Shown here: positions 52,851 through 62,103 of the stretch, in pieces
Position numbering within the stretch: the stretch's first letter is position 1
Layout: each line of letters opens with the position of its first letter
NCBI RefSeq assembly: GCF_018343535.1
Contig: NZ_JAGYPF010000001.1
Coordinates: forward strand, 682,001 to 746,000
Length of the DNA: 64,000 nt
Reading direction: 5' to 3'
From: Neobacillus rhizophilus
GTDB taxonomy: Bacteria > Bacillota > Bacilli > Bacillales > Cytobacillaceae
Made by a program: the position numbers and the translations under genes
The notes under the pieces: model-generated
Databases searched by the model: none
Seen by the model: only the letters and a program-made list of their open reading frames with translations
What the model was told of the DNA's origin: nothing

Positions 52851-54266
52851 ATGGAAAATACAAAAAGAACAATCCAACAGCTGCAATATATAAACAGCAT
52901 GTACAAAAGGATATTGGACGAGGTCGACGTAGGCGTCCACGCCGTCGATAATACGGGGAAAACTATCGTTTACAATAAAAAAATGATGCAAATAGAGTCG
53001 ATGGATATTCAGGAAGTGATCAATAAGAATTTGCTGGATGTTTTTAAATTTAAAGATAATCAATCTAGTACACTAGTAAAAGCTCTACAGGATGGCAAGG
53101 AAACCAGTAATGTCAAGCAAACCTATTTTAATAATAAGGGCCGTGAAATTACGACCATCAATAATACTATCCCAATTTATCAAAATGAAAATCTGCAAGG
53201 CGCAGTAGAAATTGCCAATGACGTAACAAAACTCGAACGCCTGATAAAAGGAAATACCAATAAAAGCGGCACCAGATATACCTTTGATAATATCATCGGG
53301 AATAGCCCTGCCCTTAAAGAAGTGATCGAAGCAGCGAAACGTGCCAGCCGGACTGCATCCTATGTATTAATCGTTGGGGAAACCGGTACAGGCAAAGAGC
53401 TTTTTGCGCAGAGTATTCATAATGCCAGCACTCGGCTGGCCGGTCCATTTATTTCGCAAAACTGTGCTGCCCTGCCTGATAATTTAATTGAAAGCCTTCT
53501 TTTCGGAACGAAACGCGGAGCTTTTACGGGCTCTGTTGATTCACCGGGATTATTTGAACAGGCTGAAGGCGGCACACTGTTACTTGATGAAATTAACTCT
53601 TTAAATATGAACCTTCAGGCAAAGCTGCTTCGTGTTCTACAGGAACGAATGATCCGTAGAATCGGCGATACAAAGGATACACCTGTTGATGTCAGGGTAA
53701 TCGCCAATATCAACGAGGATCCGATTGATGCTGTCGCCAATAACAATCTTCGAAAAGATTTATATTATCGGCTGGGGGTGGTAACGATTTTCATCCCGCC
53801 ATTAAGAGAAAGAAAAGAGGATATTCCATTATTGGTGGAGCACTTCATCGAAAAATATAATGAACGTTTTCAAATGAATGTTAAAGGATTATCTGATGAG
53901 GTTAAGCAATCATTTTTTGAATATGATTGGCACGGTAACATCCGCGAGCTTGAACATATCATTGAAGCTGCATTGAACATCATGATGGATGAAGAAATCA
54001 TCAAGTACTCCCATTTACCGTATCAATACCGCAATAAAATGCAATTGAAGGAAAGAATGCTACCTCTTTCCACAGTTGATACCTATATTAATGAACAGGC
54101 AGATATTGCGATACCTCTTAAGGAGCAACTAGAGCTATTTGAAAAATCCTACATCGAGCATGTGTTGAAAAAGAATAACAACAATATTTCAAAGAGTGCC
54201 AAATTGCTAGGCCTAAGCCGGCAAAGCCTGCAATATCGGATGAAAAAACTAAATCTCAGCATTTAA
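52851..54266 (+). CDS. rocR: Sigma-54-dependent activator RocR
   Basis: 471 residues. N-terminal PAS domain (about 15-125) that likely senses ornithine/citrulline-type inducers; AAA+ domain with Walker A GETGTGKE (176-183), the sigma-54 loop GAFTGS (223-228) and Walker B LLLDEINSL; C-terminal Fis-type helix-turn-helix (NNISKSAKLLGLSRQSLQYRMKK). Divergent from rocADG. ATG 52851 is ten bases after AAGGAG; the frame extends upstream without support. Confidence 0.95.
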   Translation: MENTKRTIQQLQYINSMYKRILDEVDVGVHAVDNTGKTIVYNKKMMQIESMDIQEVINKNLLDVFKFKDNQSSTLVKALQDGKETSNVKQTYFNNKGREITTINNTIPIYQNENLQGAVEIANDVTKLERLIKGNTNKSGTRYTFDNIIGNSPALKEVIEAAKRASRTASYVLIVGETGTGKELFAQSIHNASTRLAGPFISQNCAALPDNLIESLLFGTKRGAFTGSVDSPGLFEQAEGGTLLLDEINSLNMNLQAKLLRVLQERMIRRIGDTKDTPVDVRVIANINEDPIDAVANNNLRKDLYYRLGVVTIFIPPLRERKEDIPLLVEHFIEKYNERFQMNVKGLSDEVKQSFFEYDWHGNIRELEHIIEAALNIMMDEEIIKYSHLPYQYRNKMQLKERMLPLSTVDTYINEQADIAIPLKEQLELFEKSYIEHVLKKNNNNISKSAKLLGLSRQSLQYRMKKLNLSI

Positions 54267-54278
54267 TATTCAAAAAAA

Positions 54279-54309
54279 AAGCGGTAATGAACGGGATTAC
54301 CGCTTTTTT
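54279..54309 (+). terminator. Terminator of rocR
   Basis: AAGCGGTAAT (54279-54288) pairs with ATTACCGCTT (54296-54305), then T. Confidence 0.9.
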
Positions 54310-54447
54310 GCATTCACAAACAGGGCTTGTTTTACATAAAAATATTATTATATAAAAGTATTTGCAGCAGCTGTTACCTTTTTAAAAATAAAAGCATAAT
54401 TATTCCATTTTTACCCCATACTAAATAAAAACGTTGAGGTGAAAAAA

Positions 54448-54654
54448 ATGGGACTACTCAGCTCATTCAATCAATGGAGAGAAACACGCTATCAAAATCA
54501 TCTCTCCACTATGAAAGACCAAGGCAAATGTCCAGATTGTTTTGGCCGAGGCTACACCGTTTACCCTTACAATGAATTTGCATATTTTAATTCGTTTGAA
54601 TGTCCGGGATGTCAAGGCAGCGGCCATTACACGGATTGGGAAAGCTATCAATAA
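54448..54654 (+). CDS. Small protein with DnaJ-type CxxCxGxG zinc motifs
   Basis: 68 residues with CPDCFGRGY and CPGCQGSGHY, the two halves of a DnaJ-like zinc finger, flanking YPYNEFAYFNSFE. ATG 54448 is eight bases after GAGG. Possibly a small redox or chaperone-type protein; similar mini-proteins are known in Bacillaceae. Has its own terminator. Confidence 0.75.
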   Translation: MGLLSSFNQWRETRYQNHLSTMKDQGKCPDCFGRGYTVYPYNEFAYFNSFECPGCQGSGHYTDWESYQ

Positions 54655-54672
54655 ACTAGTCCAAAATAGAAA

Positions 54673-54727
54673 GAGGCAGTCTCACATGGGTTTTGATCCA
54701 TTAGCCTTCGAGACTGCCTTCTTATTT
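54673..54727 (+). terminator. Terminator of the zinc-motif gene
   Basis: GAGGCAGTCT pairs with AGACTGCCTT across a large loop; TTCTTATTT follows. Confidence 0.7.
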
Positions 54728-54747
54728 ACTTGATTGGAGGTAATGCA

Positions 54748-55086
54748 ATGGCGGTTATTGTCCACCAGACATTCACGATTAAACAGGATAAATTTAAAGA
54801 AGGTATTGAAAATTTACGAGAAATAAAAAAATTTAGAATGGAAAATTATAACCATAAGGTTGAGATTCTAACTCCAATTTCTGGAAACGATCATACATAT
54901 GCATTGCTCTCTACTTACGACGGGTTAGCGGAGATGGAATGGCAAAATAAGAAAATGTTTGATGATGAAGAATATCTGGAACTAATTGGACCGTTTTTTC
55001 TTGAAAATATAGCAGAAGGCAGCATGTATACGCAGATTTATCGCACGCTTAGCGATAAAAGCAATGAGAAGAAAAATGACAAATAA
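54748..55086 (+). CDS. Hypothetical cytosolic protein (possible dimeric alpha/beta-barrel)
   Basis: 112 residues beginning MAVIVHQTFTIKQDKFKEGI and ending in a Lys-rich tail. The pattern of a beta strand, a long helix and then LLSTYDGLAEMEWQNKKMFDDEEY resembles NIPSNAP/ABM-type barrels, but I do not recognise it with confidence. ATG follows GGAGG at eight bases. Confidence 0.6.
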   Translation: MAVIVHQTFTIKQDKFKEGIENLREIKKFRMENYNHKVEILTPISGNDHTYALLSTYDGLAEMEWQNKKMFDDEEYLELIGPFFLENIAEGSMYTQIYRTLSDKSNEKKNDK

Positions 55087-55092
55087 CAGCAG

Positions 55093-55124
55093 AAAGCGTG
55101 CAAAAATTCTTTGCACGCTTTTTT
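55093..55124. terminator. Bidirectional terminator between 55086 and the permease gene
   Basis: AAAGCGTGCAAA pairs with TTTGCACGCTTT, followed by T6. Confidence 0.9.
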
Positions 55125-55133
55125 CTAATAAAA

Positions 55134-56438
55134 TCACATAGTGGTAGATGGCTGTTTTTCTTTCCAAATCTGTTCAAGTAAGATCGCCATGAAAGTCCCG
55201 ACTAATAAACCATTTTTACCCAAATTTTGAATCACGTACGGAAGTCCATTTAAGCCATCTGCAGGTAAAAACATTGTTCCAATCCCTAATAGGAGTGAAA
55301 TTCCAATAATGGCTATATTCCTATCGTTTAATGGGTGCTTTATCAATGACCTGATACCAATTGCCAGCATATCAATTAGTGTTGCTAAAAGCGCAGCACT
55401 TGCAACAGATAATGGCAGCGATGCCAACATACTCACTGCTCCAGGAAAAAAGGAAAAGGCCATTAAAACCCCACATGCTGCAACGAATGGAAAAATCCTG
55501 TATTGTTTGGTTATCTTAACAAACCCTGCAGTCGCCGGAAGCGGTACAACGGCAATAGTTGAAAATACGGCTGATAAAATATGAGAAAGTCCCCCAGCAC
55601 ATGTTCCTTTATAAAGCCTAACTTCTAATGATGTTTGTTGATTTGGAATTGTATCCGCTGCAGCACTGATAGCTGCAAATGTGTTTGAAATGAGTAAAAA
55701 GGTAAATAGTATCGATGTAATCAAAATACCACTTGTCAAATGTGGATATCCCCAAGGAAATATCTCAGGAAATTTAATCCATGATGCTGAATAGGATATA
55801 GACTGTGAACTCTTACCGAATATTAATAACAGCACCCAACCGCATAATATACCTATTAAAATTGCGTAACTTTTCAGCCAGCCCTTTCCTTTTGTGGAAA
55901 GGAAGATGATAAGGAAAAATACTAGTATTGCAGCAAAGAAACTCAGCTTGTCAATCTGGCCTGTAAGAGGATTTATGGATACCATTCCTTTTATAAATAC
56001 ACCACTTAGCTGGATAGCCAAAATAAAAAGAAAACAACCAGTTACCAATGGAGAGAAGAGGAATAACAAATGACGGACCCATTTCGACACGCCTAATAAC
56101 AATAGCAGCATTCCTGCTAAAATTAATCCAGCTTCAAGAGTCTGTAATGTTTCTTTCATTGTTAACCCCTGCTCCGCGCCAACTCCTGCGAAAATAACAA
56201 AAATGCTTACCCAGGACCCAGCAGGTCCGTCTGCAATTGGAAATCGATGGCCAAATTTTGCCTGAATAAAAGAGCTTAATCCGACAATAAAAAACGTTCT
56301 TTGCATAAGGTCCGAAATTGCTGCATCAGAAAGGTGAAATACATTTCCAATCACAATCGGAAGCGCAATCGAATTTGCGAGTAAATAGATAAACCATTGA
56401 AGGGTACTAAAGAAATTATTACTTTTACTCATTTGCAA
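55134..56438 (-). CDS. NCS2-family uracil/xanthine permease
   Basis: 434 residues, about 14 membrane segments. NCS2 marks include ADGPAGSWVSIF and the ISAAADTIPNQ stretch with the central Glu/Asp region. The start is taken as TTG 56438, nine bases after GGAGG; ATG 56432 is too far. A stable hairpin lies in its leader. Likely imports a purine base in the catabolic region that follows. Confidence 0.82.
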   Translation of the reverse strand: MQMSKSNNFFSTLQWFIYLLANSIALPIVIGNVFHLSDAAISDLMQRTFFIVGLSSFIQAKFGHRFPIADGPAGSWVSIFVIFAGVGAEQGLTMKETLQTLEAGLILAGMLLLLLGVSKWVRHLLFLFSPLVTGCFLFILAIQLSGVFIKGMVSINPLTGQIDKLSFFAAILVFFLIIFLSTKGKGWLKSYAILIGILCGWVLLLIFGKSSQSISYSASWIKFPEIFPWGYPHLTSGILITSILFTFLLISNTFAAISAAADTIPNQQTSLEVRLYKGTCAGGLSHILSAVFSTIAVVPLPATAGFVKITKQYRIFPFVAACGVLMAFSFFPGAVSMLASLPLSVASAALLATLIDMLAIGIRSLIKHPLNDRNIAIIGISLLLGIGTMFLPADGLNGLPYVIQNLGKNGLLVGTFMAILLEQIWKEKQPSTTM

Positions 56439-56478
56439 AGCAGCTTACCTCCAAAAAATAATTTTATTAGAATTCAAA

Positions 56479-56509
56479 GTCCGGCACCATCTAAAGAAAA
56501 GTGCCGGAC
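56479..56509 (-). promoter_or_regulatory. Hairpin in the permease leader
   Basis: GTCCGGCAC (56479-56487) pairs with GTGCCGGAC (56501-56509). On the permease strand no U-run follows, so it is not a simple terminator. No purine riboswitch sequence is present. Nothing else was recognised in 56439-56737. Confidence 0.4.
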
Positions 56510-56737
56510 AAATCCATTCAAGCAATCTTTATTACGCAACAACAAAATAATGGAAAGCTCATCAGTGTTCCAACATCTTGACTATATCTTCATTTTAGAC
56601 ACATTGCACAAATCCGTCTTTGTACGACTAATCCAAAATATCAGTATTTTTGTTAGGCAACATACACAATGACTTTTTTTACATTCTTTGATAAACTTGG
56701 CACGTTCTCAATACTTCATGATTGGACGTGCAAATTG

Positions 56738-57610
56738 ATGAAGCAAACAGTTATATATAAGCAGAATGATTCTTTTGAACTAAAAGCAGATTACTTTGGA
56801 ACAAATCGAGAGCATGCACCTGTTGTGGTTTATATTCATGGCGGGGGATTAATTTGGGGAACAAGAGAAGAAATTAGTGACGATATGATCCGGTTATATA
56901 CCAACAATGGGTTCGCGTCGTTTTCCATCGATTATCGCCTGGCACCAGAAACGAAGCTGCCGAAAATTCTCGAGGACATTCAAGATGCAATAGATTGGAT
57001 TATCACAAAAGGAGCCGAACAGTTCTCGATTAATCCAAAAAAAATCGCTGTAGTTGGTAGTTCCGCTGGCGGGTTTTTAGCACTAAGTACCGGCACCTTT
57101 AAAAATAAACCAAGCGCAATTGTCTCCTTCTATGGATATGGTGACATTTTAGGTAAATGGGCAACTTCACCAAGCAAATATTATTGTCAAAAAGACATGG
57201 TTCCACAAAATGTAGCAAATACTCTTATTTCAGATAAGACACTTACCGAAGCCTCTGTGGAAGAGCGGTTCCTTCTTTATGTACATGGCAGACAGCAAGG
57301 TACTTGGATTAATTTAATCACTGGCACGATGCAAGAAAGCAACAAAGAAGGGCTCAAGAAATATTGTCCAATTCACAATGTTACTAAAGACTATCCCCCA
57401 ACACTAATGCTGCACGGGACAAAAGACATGGATGTTCCATACGAGCAGTCTGTCTTTATGAGAGCAGCAATTATAAAGGAATCTGTCGAAGCAAAGTTAA
57501 TAACCATACCAAACGGAGAACATGTATTCGATAAAGATTTTCATAATCCAGTTGTTCAAAATGCACTTCAACAGGTTGTTGATTTCCTGCACTCCCACCT
57601 AAACATGTAA
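56738..57610 (+). CDS. Alpha/beta-hydrolase (esterase, HGGG type)
   Basis: 290 residues. Oxyanion-hole motif YIHGGGLIWG, nucleophile elbow VVGSSAGGFLAL, acid in GTKDMDVPYEQS and His in NGEHVFDKDF fit a hormone-sensitive-lipase or carboxylesterase type. The frame is open to an ATG at 56669 that lacks a ribosome site; ATG 56738 gives the usual N-terminus (KQTVIYKQNDSFELKAD) but also has only a weak GGA. Substrate unknown. Confidence 0.78.
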   Translation: MKQTVIYKQNDSFELKADYFGTNREHAPVVVYIHGGGLIWGTREEISDDMIRLYTNNGFASFSIDYRLAPETKLPKILEDIQDAIDWIITKGAEQFSINPKKIAVVGSSAGGFLALSTGTFKNKPSAIVSFYGYGDILGKWATSPSKYYCQKDMVPQNVANTLISDKTLTEASVEERFLLYVHGRQQGTWINLITGTMQESNKEGLKKYCPIHNVTKDYPPTLMLHGTKDMDVPYEQSVFMRAAIIKESVEAKLITIPNGEHVFDKDFHNPVVQNALQQVVDFLHSHLNM

Positions 57611-57619
57611 AAAAATATA

Positions 57620-57659
57620 AAACGTCTGGTACTGATTACCAGACGTTTTATATTTTTTA
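57620..57659. terminator. Terminator between the esterase and guaD
   Basis: AAACGTCTGGTA (57620-57631) pairs with TACCAGACGTTT (57637-57648); T-rich on both strands. Confidence 0.9.
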
Positions 57660-58115
57660 TTACTTCTCGTTAAGCTTATGGAAGTGCTCAAATAAGTTAT
57701 CGCAATCATCTCTTTGTTCTACTTTTACCATTTTAATAACGCTATCATCTTCACCTTTTAAATATTTGCGCAGGTGCATGTCGGAGAATCCATGCTTTTC
57801 AGCATCTTCTTTTGTATTAACGTAATATACCTCTTTAATCCCCGCCCAAATCATGACAGCCACACACATTGGACATGGCTCACAAGTTGCATACATTACG
57901 CAATCTGATAAATCAAAAGTCCCTAATTTTTTACAAGCTTCTCTTACCGCAACCAATTCTGCATGTGCAGAAGGGTCAGTATCTCTCATCATCGTATTGC
58001 TTACTGCAGCAATGACTTCACCATCGCGTACAATTGTGGCACCAAATGGTCCGCCGATCTTATTGTTCATACCTTCAATCGTTGCATCAACAGCCATTTT
58101 AATATATTTTTCCAT
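57660..58115 (-). CDS. guaD: Guanine deaminase
   Basis: 151-residue cytidine-deaminase-fold enzyme. Zinc motifs are HAELVAVREA and the PCPMCVAVMIWAGI box; the C-terminal segment KYLKGEDDS... is as in B. subtilis GuaD. Converts guanine to xanthine for purine catabolism. ATG 58115 follows GGAGG. Last gene of the downstream permease operon. Confidence 0.87.
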   Translation of the reverse strand: MEKYIKMAVDATIEGMNNKIGGPFGATIVRDGEVIAAVSNTMMRDTDPSAHAELVAVREACKKLGTFDLSDCVMYATCEPCPMCVAVMIWAGIKEVYYVNTKEDAEKHGFSDMHLRKYLKGEDDSVIKMVKVEQRDDCDNLFEHFHKLNEK

Positions 58116-58204
58116 AGCCAAATCCTCCAAGTTTTGTTTATAAAAATTTTTTGAATAACTAAATTTGGAAGTCATCTATTTTATATTCCTGAACACTTTC
58201 ACTT

Positions 58205-59752
58205 TTACTCTGTAACAGGACCAATGTTTTCTTTCTTGTTTACATAGAGTTTATACGCTAAAAATCCTGCAATTAGTAGATATCCCCAAACGAAAGGCAT
58301 AGCAGTTGGTTGGGCGAGTCCGACAGTGTTTGTATGAATGGCACCAACAAATGTTAAAATGGCCCCCAGCATTGCAGCTACTACGCCTCCAATAGGTGTG
58401 TTACGGATCGTAAAGATTGCAATACAACCCCAAAGAACACTAGTAATAGGTGCACCATTACCCAGAGCAACCAAGCCATCGTAGAAAAGTCCAGCATTAT
58501 GCAGGGCATGTGAAGAAACTTGACCGGCAGCAGTCCCCACCGTCATCCCAGTAGCTGAAATTGCATTATTAACAGCAGTAAGCGCCCAGGTAGCAACCCA
58601 TGGGAAGAAACATACAAAGATTACAGGGGCTTCAAATTGCGGACTGTTTTTGACAGCTTGATGCCCTGATACAATCGCAATAAACACGAGCATAGGAACA
58701 ATCGCCGCAATCGGGATAACAGCCAGTAACAGACCCATAAGACTTAAAATCGATAATACAAATATTGCTGCACAGCTAGCAATAGAATAGCCTATACCTG
58801 CACCAACTTCTTTCCAACCAGCATGACCTACATATACAGTTACCGGGAATGGGTTTCCACAAAGGCCGCCTATCGCTGAACAAATACCATTTGTTAGCAT
58901 TACGTCTCTAGTTTTGTATTCATCCCCAACAACAGCAGCAGCTTCAACATTTTCCAGATTAAAAATATAGTTCGCCAATCCTAGAGGTACAGCCGTCAAT
59001 AAATATGGCAGCGCAGCGCCAATATGATCGAAAAGTCCATTTAAATGCAACATGGGAGGATTAAAGCCAAATGATTTTAGAGCTTCAGTAACGTCGGCAG
59101 GATTTTGATATCCAGCTATCCAAGCAATTGCCGTTCCAATTACAATCAATAATAAACCTGTAGGTATTTTCTTTAATATTGGATGTTTACTTAACCAGTT
59201 CATGAAGATGATGATAATTGCAACAAATGCCACTATAGGCATTTCAAAAGATTGCAGCATTGGGTTCATACCCAAGAATACAAAAGCCAAACCTGCTAAG
59301 GCTGCCAGTAATACAGTCCTTGGGACAAACTTTCTAAGAGTATCGCCCAGGAATGCACCTATTATTAGCATGGTTGCCTCAAAGAAGCACCAAAGCACAC
59401 CCACTGTTGTAGTAAAAGCAGCATCCTTTGTTTGATGATATAGAGGAAGCATAATTACAAATACGATAAGAAAAATACCAGGTGAACTAGAACCTGATGG
59501 TAGTGCGGTAACATCTGATCTGCCTGTTTTTTTAGCTAATTTATAGCCAAAATAAGCAAATACAATGCCAGATAGAAGCACAGCAAGTCCAAAGCCAGGA
59601 ACAATTTGTTTAAAAACAAACTCTTTTGGCATACCAACTACACCAATTAATAGTGAGATCATAACCAAAAAGTCTGTCAAAACATTAACGAACAAACCGA
59701 AGGAAGCAGCAAAGTCTCCTTTTTTCCATAAAGATATATTTGCATTTGCCAT
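58205..59752 (-). CDS. Purine permease (NCS2/AzgA-like)
   Basis: 515 residues, about 12-14 membrane helices. It has ALPSGSSSPGIFLIVF near the start, NYIFNLENVEAAAVVGDEYKTRDVML in the middle and GNPFPVTVYVGHAGWKEVGAG, which mark the xanthine/uracil-type permeases. Between guaD and carbamate kinase, so guanine/xanthine or allantoin-type substrate is likely. ATG follows GAGGAG. Confidence 0.8.
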   Translation of the reverse strand: MANANISLWKKGDFAASFGLFVNVLTDFLVMISLLIGVVGMPKEFVFKQIVPGFGLAVLLSGIVFAYFGYKLAKKTGRSDVTALPSGSSSPGIFLIVFVIMLPLYHQTKDAAFTTTVGVLWCFFEATMLIIGAFLGDTLRKFVPRTVLLAALAGLAFVFLGMNPMLQSFEMPIVAFVAIIIIFMNWLSKHPILKKIPTGLLLIVIGTAIAWIAGYQNPADVTEALKSFGFNPPMLHLNGLFDHIGAALPYLLTAVPLGLANYIFNLENVEAAAVVGDEYKTRDVMLTNGICSAIGGLCGNPFPVTVYVGHAGWKEVGAGIGYSIASCAAIFVLSILSLMGLLLAVIPIAAIVPMLVFIAIVSGHQAVKNSPQFEAPVIFVCFFPWVATWALTAVNNAISATGMTVGTAAGQVSSHALHNAGLFYDGLVALGNGAPITSVLWGCIAIFTIRNTPIGGVVAAMLGAILTFVGAIHTNTVGLAQPTAMPFVWGYLLIAGFLAYKLYVNKKENIGPVTE

Positions 59753-59830
59753 GTAAATTCTCCTCAAAAATGTATTAATTTTTAATACAGCTAAACCTTT
59801 TCTAAATTGGCTTATTCCATTTACTACCCA

Positions 59831-60793
59831 TTAAGTTGTTGTTTTTTTAACAATATGGGTACCTGCTTTTTCTTGAATAGCATCCTTTAGACTCTCAGGG
59901 TTTGTGATGATGACCCTGGAACCGCCCTTTTCCAAGAAGTTTAAACTTGCTTCAATTTTGGGAAGCATGCTGCCTGGAGGGAAGTGTCCTTCTGCAACAT
60001 ACTGTTTTGTTTCTTCAATTGAAATATTTTCAAGTGCCTTTTGATTTGGTTTACCAAAATGAATGCAAACTCTGGACACGCCAGTCGTAATAATTAAGGT
60101 TTCTGCCTGTATTTGTTCTGCTAACAAACTTGTTGCAAAATCTTTATCGATAACCGCATCAATGCCTTCGTATGATCTATTTTCCGTTTTAACAACAGGA
60201 ATTCCTCCGCCGCCAACAGCAACGACAACAAATCCAGCCTCTATTAATGTTTTAATTGCATCTTTTTCAACAATATTTATTGGTTTCGGCGAAGGAACCA
60301 CTCTTCTATAGCCGCGGCCTGAGTCTTCAATTAAGATCCAATCCGGATGTTCTTTCTTCATTTCTTCTGCTAGTTCAAAAGTAAAGAAGGATCCTACCGG
60401 CTTTGTAGGGTTTTTAAAATTAGGGTCATCAGGACTTACCTCAACCTGTGTAATAACCGTAGCAACTTTTTTGTTCATGCCTCTCTTAGCAAATTCATTA
60501 ATCAAAGCTTGTTGAATTTGATAGCCGATTCCGCCTTGAGTTTCAGCGCCGCAATTGACCAGAGGGACTGATGGCATTCCAGCAACTTCATTCGCAATTT
60601 CCGATCTTCTAAGACCGAACCCTACTTGCGGGCCATTTCCATGTGTAACTACCACATTGAAGCCCTCCGCAACCATATCAGCGATGTTTACAGCTGTTTC
60701 ACTAACAGCTTCATATTGATCCTGAACGGAATCACGTCCATTTTCCCGGACTAAAGAATTCCCCCCAATTGCTACAATAACTAATTTTTCCAC
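59831..60793 (-). CDS. arcC: Carbamate kinase
   Basis: 320 residues. GGNSLV and the VTHGNGPQVG, AVGGGGIPV and GSMLPKIEA motifs of the amino acid kinase family's carbamate kinases are intact. In the ureide pathway it makes ATP from carbamoyl phosphate; the E. coli counterpart near fdrA is YbcF (AllK). GTG 60793 is eight bases after AGGAG. Confidence 0.93.
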   Translation of the reverse strand: MEKLVIVAIGGNSLVRENGRDSVQDQYEAVSETAVNIADMVAEGFNVVVTHGNGPQVGFGLRRSEIANEVAGMPSVPLVNCGAETQGGIGYQIQQALINEFAKRGMNKKVATVITQVEVSPDDPNFKNPTKPVGSFFTFELAEEMKKEHPDWILIEDSGRGYRRVVPSPKPINIVEKDAIKTLIEAGFVVVAVGGGGIPVVKTENRSYEGIDAVIDKDFATSLLAEQIQAETLIITTGVSRVCIHFGKPNQKALENISIEETKQYVAEGHFPPGSMLPKIEASLNFLEKGGSRVIITNPESLKDAIQEKAGTHIVKKTTT

Positions 60794-60808
60794 GGCGTAT
60801 GCTCCTAT

Positions 60809-61984
60809 CTAACTACTTGTTGTTTTTTTTAATAATTCAATAGACTGCTCTTTATGAAGATGATATAAAGGGTTCAACGGGTCGTGTTTAATGGCATTCT
60901 CAATTGCTTCGATCGCTTCCTCATGTTTTCCTAATGATCTTAGACTGTTAGCCTTGTGGAAGGAGAAATCATAGCGTTGTGGCTGCATTGCAAGCAGCTT
61001 ATTCATTTCCCGTACTGCTTCCTCATGTCTGCCCAATTCTCTTAAATAATTGGATTTGTGGTAAAGGTAAAACGTTTCGTCAGGGTTTAATTTACAAGCT
61101 TTATCATATTTTGTAAGCGCTTCCTCAGGCTTGTTCATTAATCTTAAGCAATTTGCTGTGTAGAAATAGAAATCTAAATCATTGGTATTGAATGTTAAAG
61201 CTTTGTTATACTCCTCAAGCGCTTCTTCGTACCGCTTTAATTCTTGGAGGTTATAACCTTTGTAGAAATGATAATCAAGATTGTTTGGTTCCTCTGAAAG
61301 AGCTTGATTGATTACTAGGATTGCCTCTTCAAAGCAATTTTCTTTATATAGCTTTTTAGCTGATTGAATTACTTGGTTATCCTCTTGATATTCTTTTTTA
61401 AGAATTTTAACTACTCTTTCCTGATTTAACTCTGCGGCATGCTGCAGGGATGATTTTCCGTCCCTATCCTGCAAATTCACATCAGCCCCAGCCTCTACAA
61501 GAACTTCTATAATATTCGAGTATAAACGGCCCCCATTGCCTAAAATTACGGCTTCGAGAAGTGCTGACCAGCCTAAATTATTTACATGATTGACAGGAAC
61601 TCCTGCATCAAGGCAAACTTGCACTGTTTTTAAATAGCCTTTCTCACTTGAAGGCAATAGGGCTGTACCGCCAAAACGGTTGACACTTTTTAGGTCTGCA
61701 CTATATTCCAGCATCATGCTAAGAATTTCATGAAAGCCATTTGCACCAGAACAAATGAAAGGTGTTAGCTGTGTAATATCTCTGGTATTAACATCACTGC
61801 CTGCTTCCAACAACAGTTTCACTGTATTTACTTGATTTTTTTGAGTTGCAGCCATTAATGCTGTCCGGCCATTTTCATCTTTAAAATCAACACTTGCTCC
61901 TTCTTCGAGCAATTTTTGTACAGTATTGACATCTCCTTGTTCACTAGCAAGGATCAATTCCATATTTAAAGACTTATTGTCCAC
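60809..61984 (-). CDS. Ankyrin-repeat plus TPR protein
   Basis: 391 residues in two parts. About 1-205 are five ankyrin repeats (GRTALMAATQKNQVNTVKLL; LTPFICSGANGFHEILSMML; GKSSLQHAAELNQERVVKIL). About 215-385 are TPRs (EEALEEYNKALTFNTNDLDF; EEALTKYDKACKLNPDETF; EEAIEAIENAIKHDPLNPLY). No enzyme domain. GTG 61984 follows GGGAG at nine bases. It sits between the DUF1116 gene and carbamate kinase, 15 bp from the latter, so it is part of this operon; a protein-protein scaffold for the enzymes is an inference. Confidence 0.88.
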   Translation of the reverse strand: MDNKSLNMELILASEQGDVNTVQKLLEEGASVDFKDENGRTALMAATQKNQVNTVKLLLEAGSDVNTRDITQLTPFICSGANGFHEILSMMLEYSADLKSVNRFGGTALLPSSEKGYLKTVQVCLDAGVPVNHVNNLGWSALLEAVILGNGGRLYSNIIEVLVEAGADVNLQDRDGKSSLQHAAELNQERVVKILKKEYQEDNQVIQSAKKLYKENCFEEAILVINQALSEEPNNLDYHFYKGYNLQELKRYEEALEEYNKALTFNTNDLDFYFYTANCLRLMNKPEEALTKYDKACKLNPDETFYLYHKSNYLRELGRHEEAVREMNKLLAMQPQRYDFSFHKANSLRSLGKHEEAIEAIENAIKHDPLNPLYHLHKEQSIELLKKTTSS

Positions 61985-62035
61985 CTACAATCGCTCCCGT
62001 TCTTATGTCCTGTCACACAATTTCCTATGGGGCTT

Positions 62036-62089
62036 TGGGGGGGAAGGTTCCCAAACCAAGAATAAAACTTGGGACATCAATCTCCCCCA
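62036..62089 (-). other. Hairpin-forming gap after the DUF1116 gene
   Basis: TCCCAA (62049-62054) pairs with TTGGGA (62069-62074), and G-rich and C-rich stretches outside it can extend the stem. There is no strong T-run; it may stabilise or partly terminate the transcript. Confidence 0.4.
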
Positions 62090-62103
62090 AAAAGCATATT
62101 TGA

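Noticed and set aside
55134-56509. Purine riboswitch in the permease leader
   Set aside because: The conserved purine-riboswitch junction sequences are missing; only a simple hairpin is present.
56695-56735. Possible sigma-54 promoter TTGGCACG before the esterase gene
   Set aside because: No GC element at the -12 spacing; only the -24 half matches.
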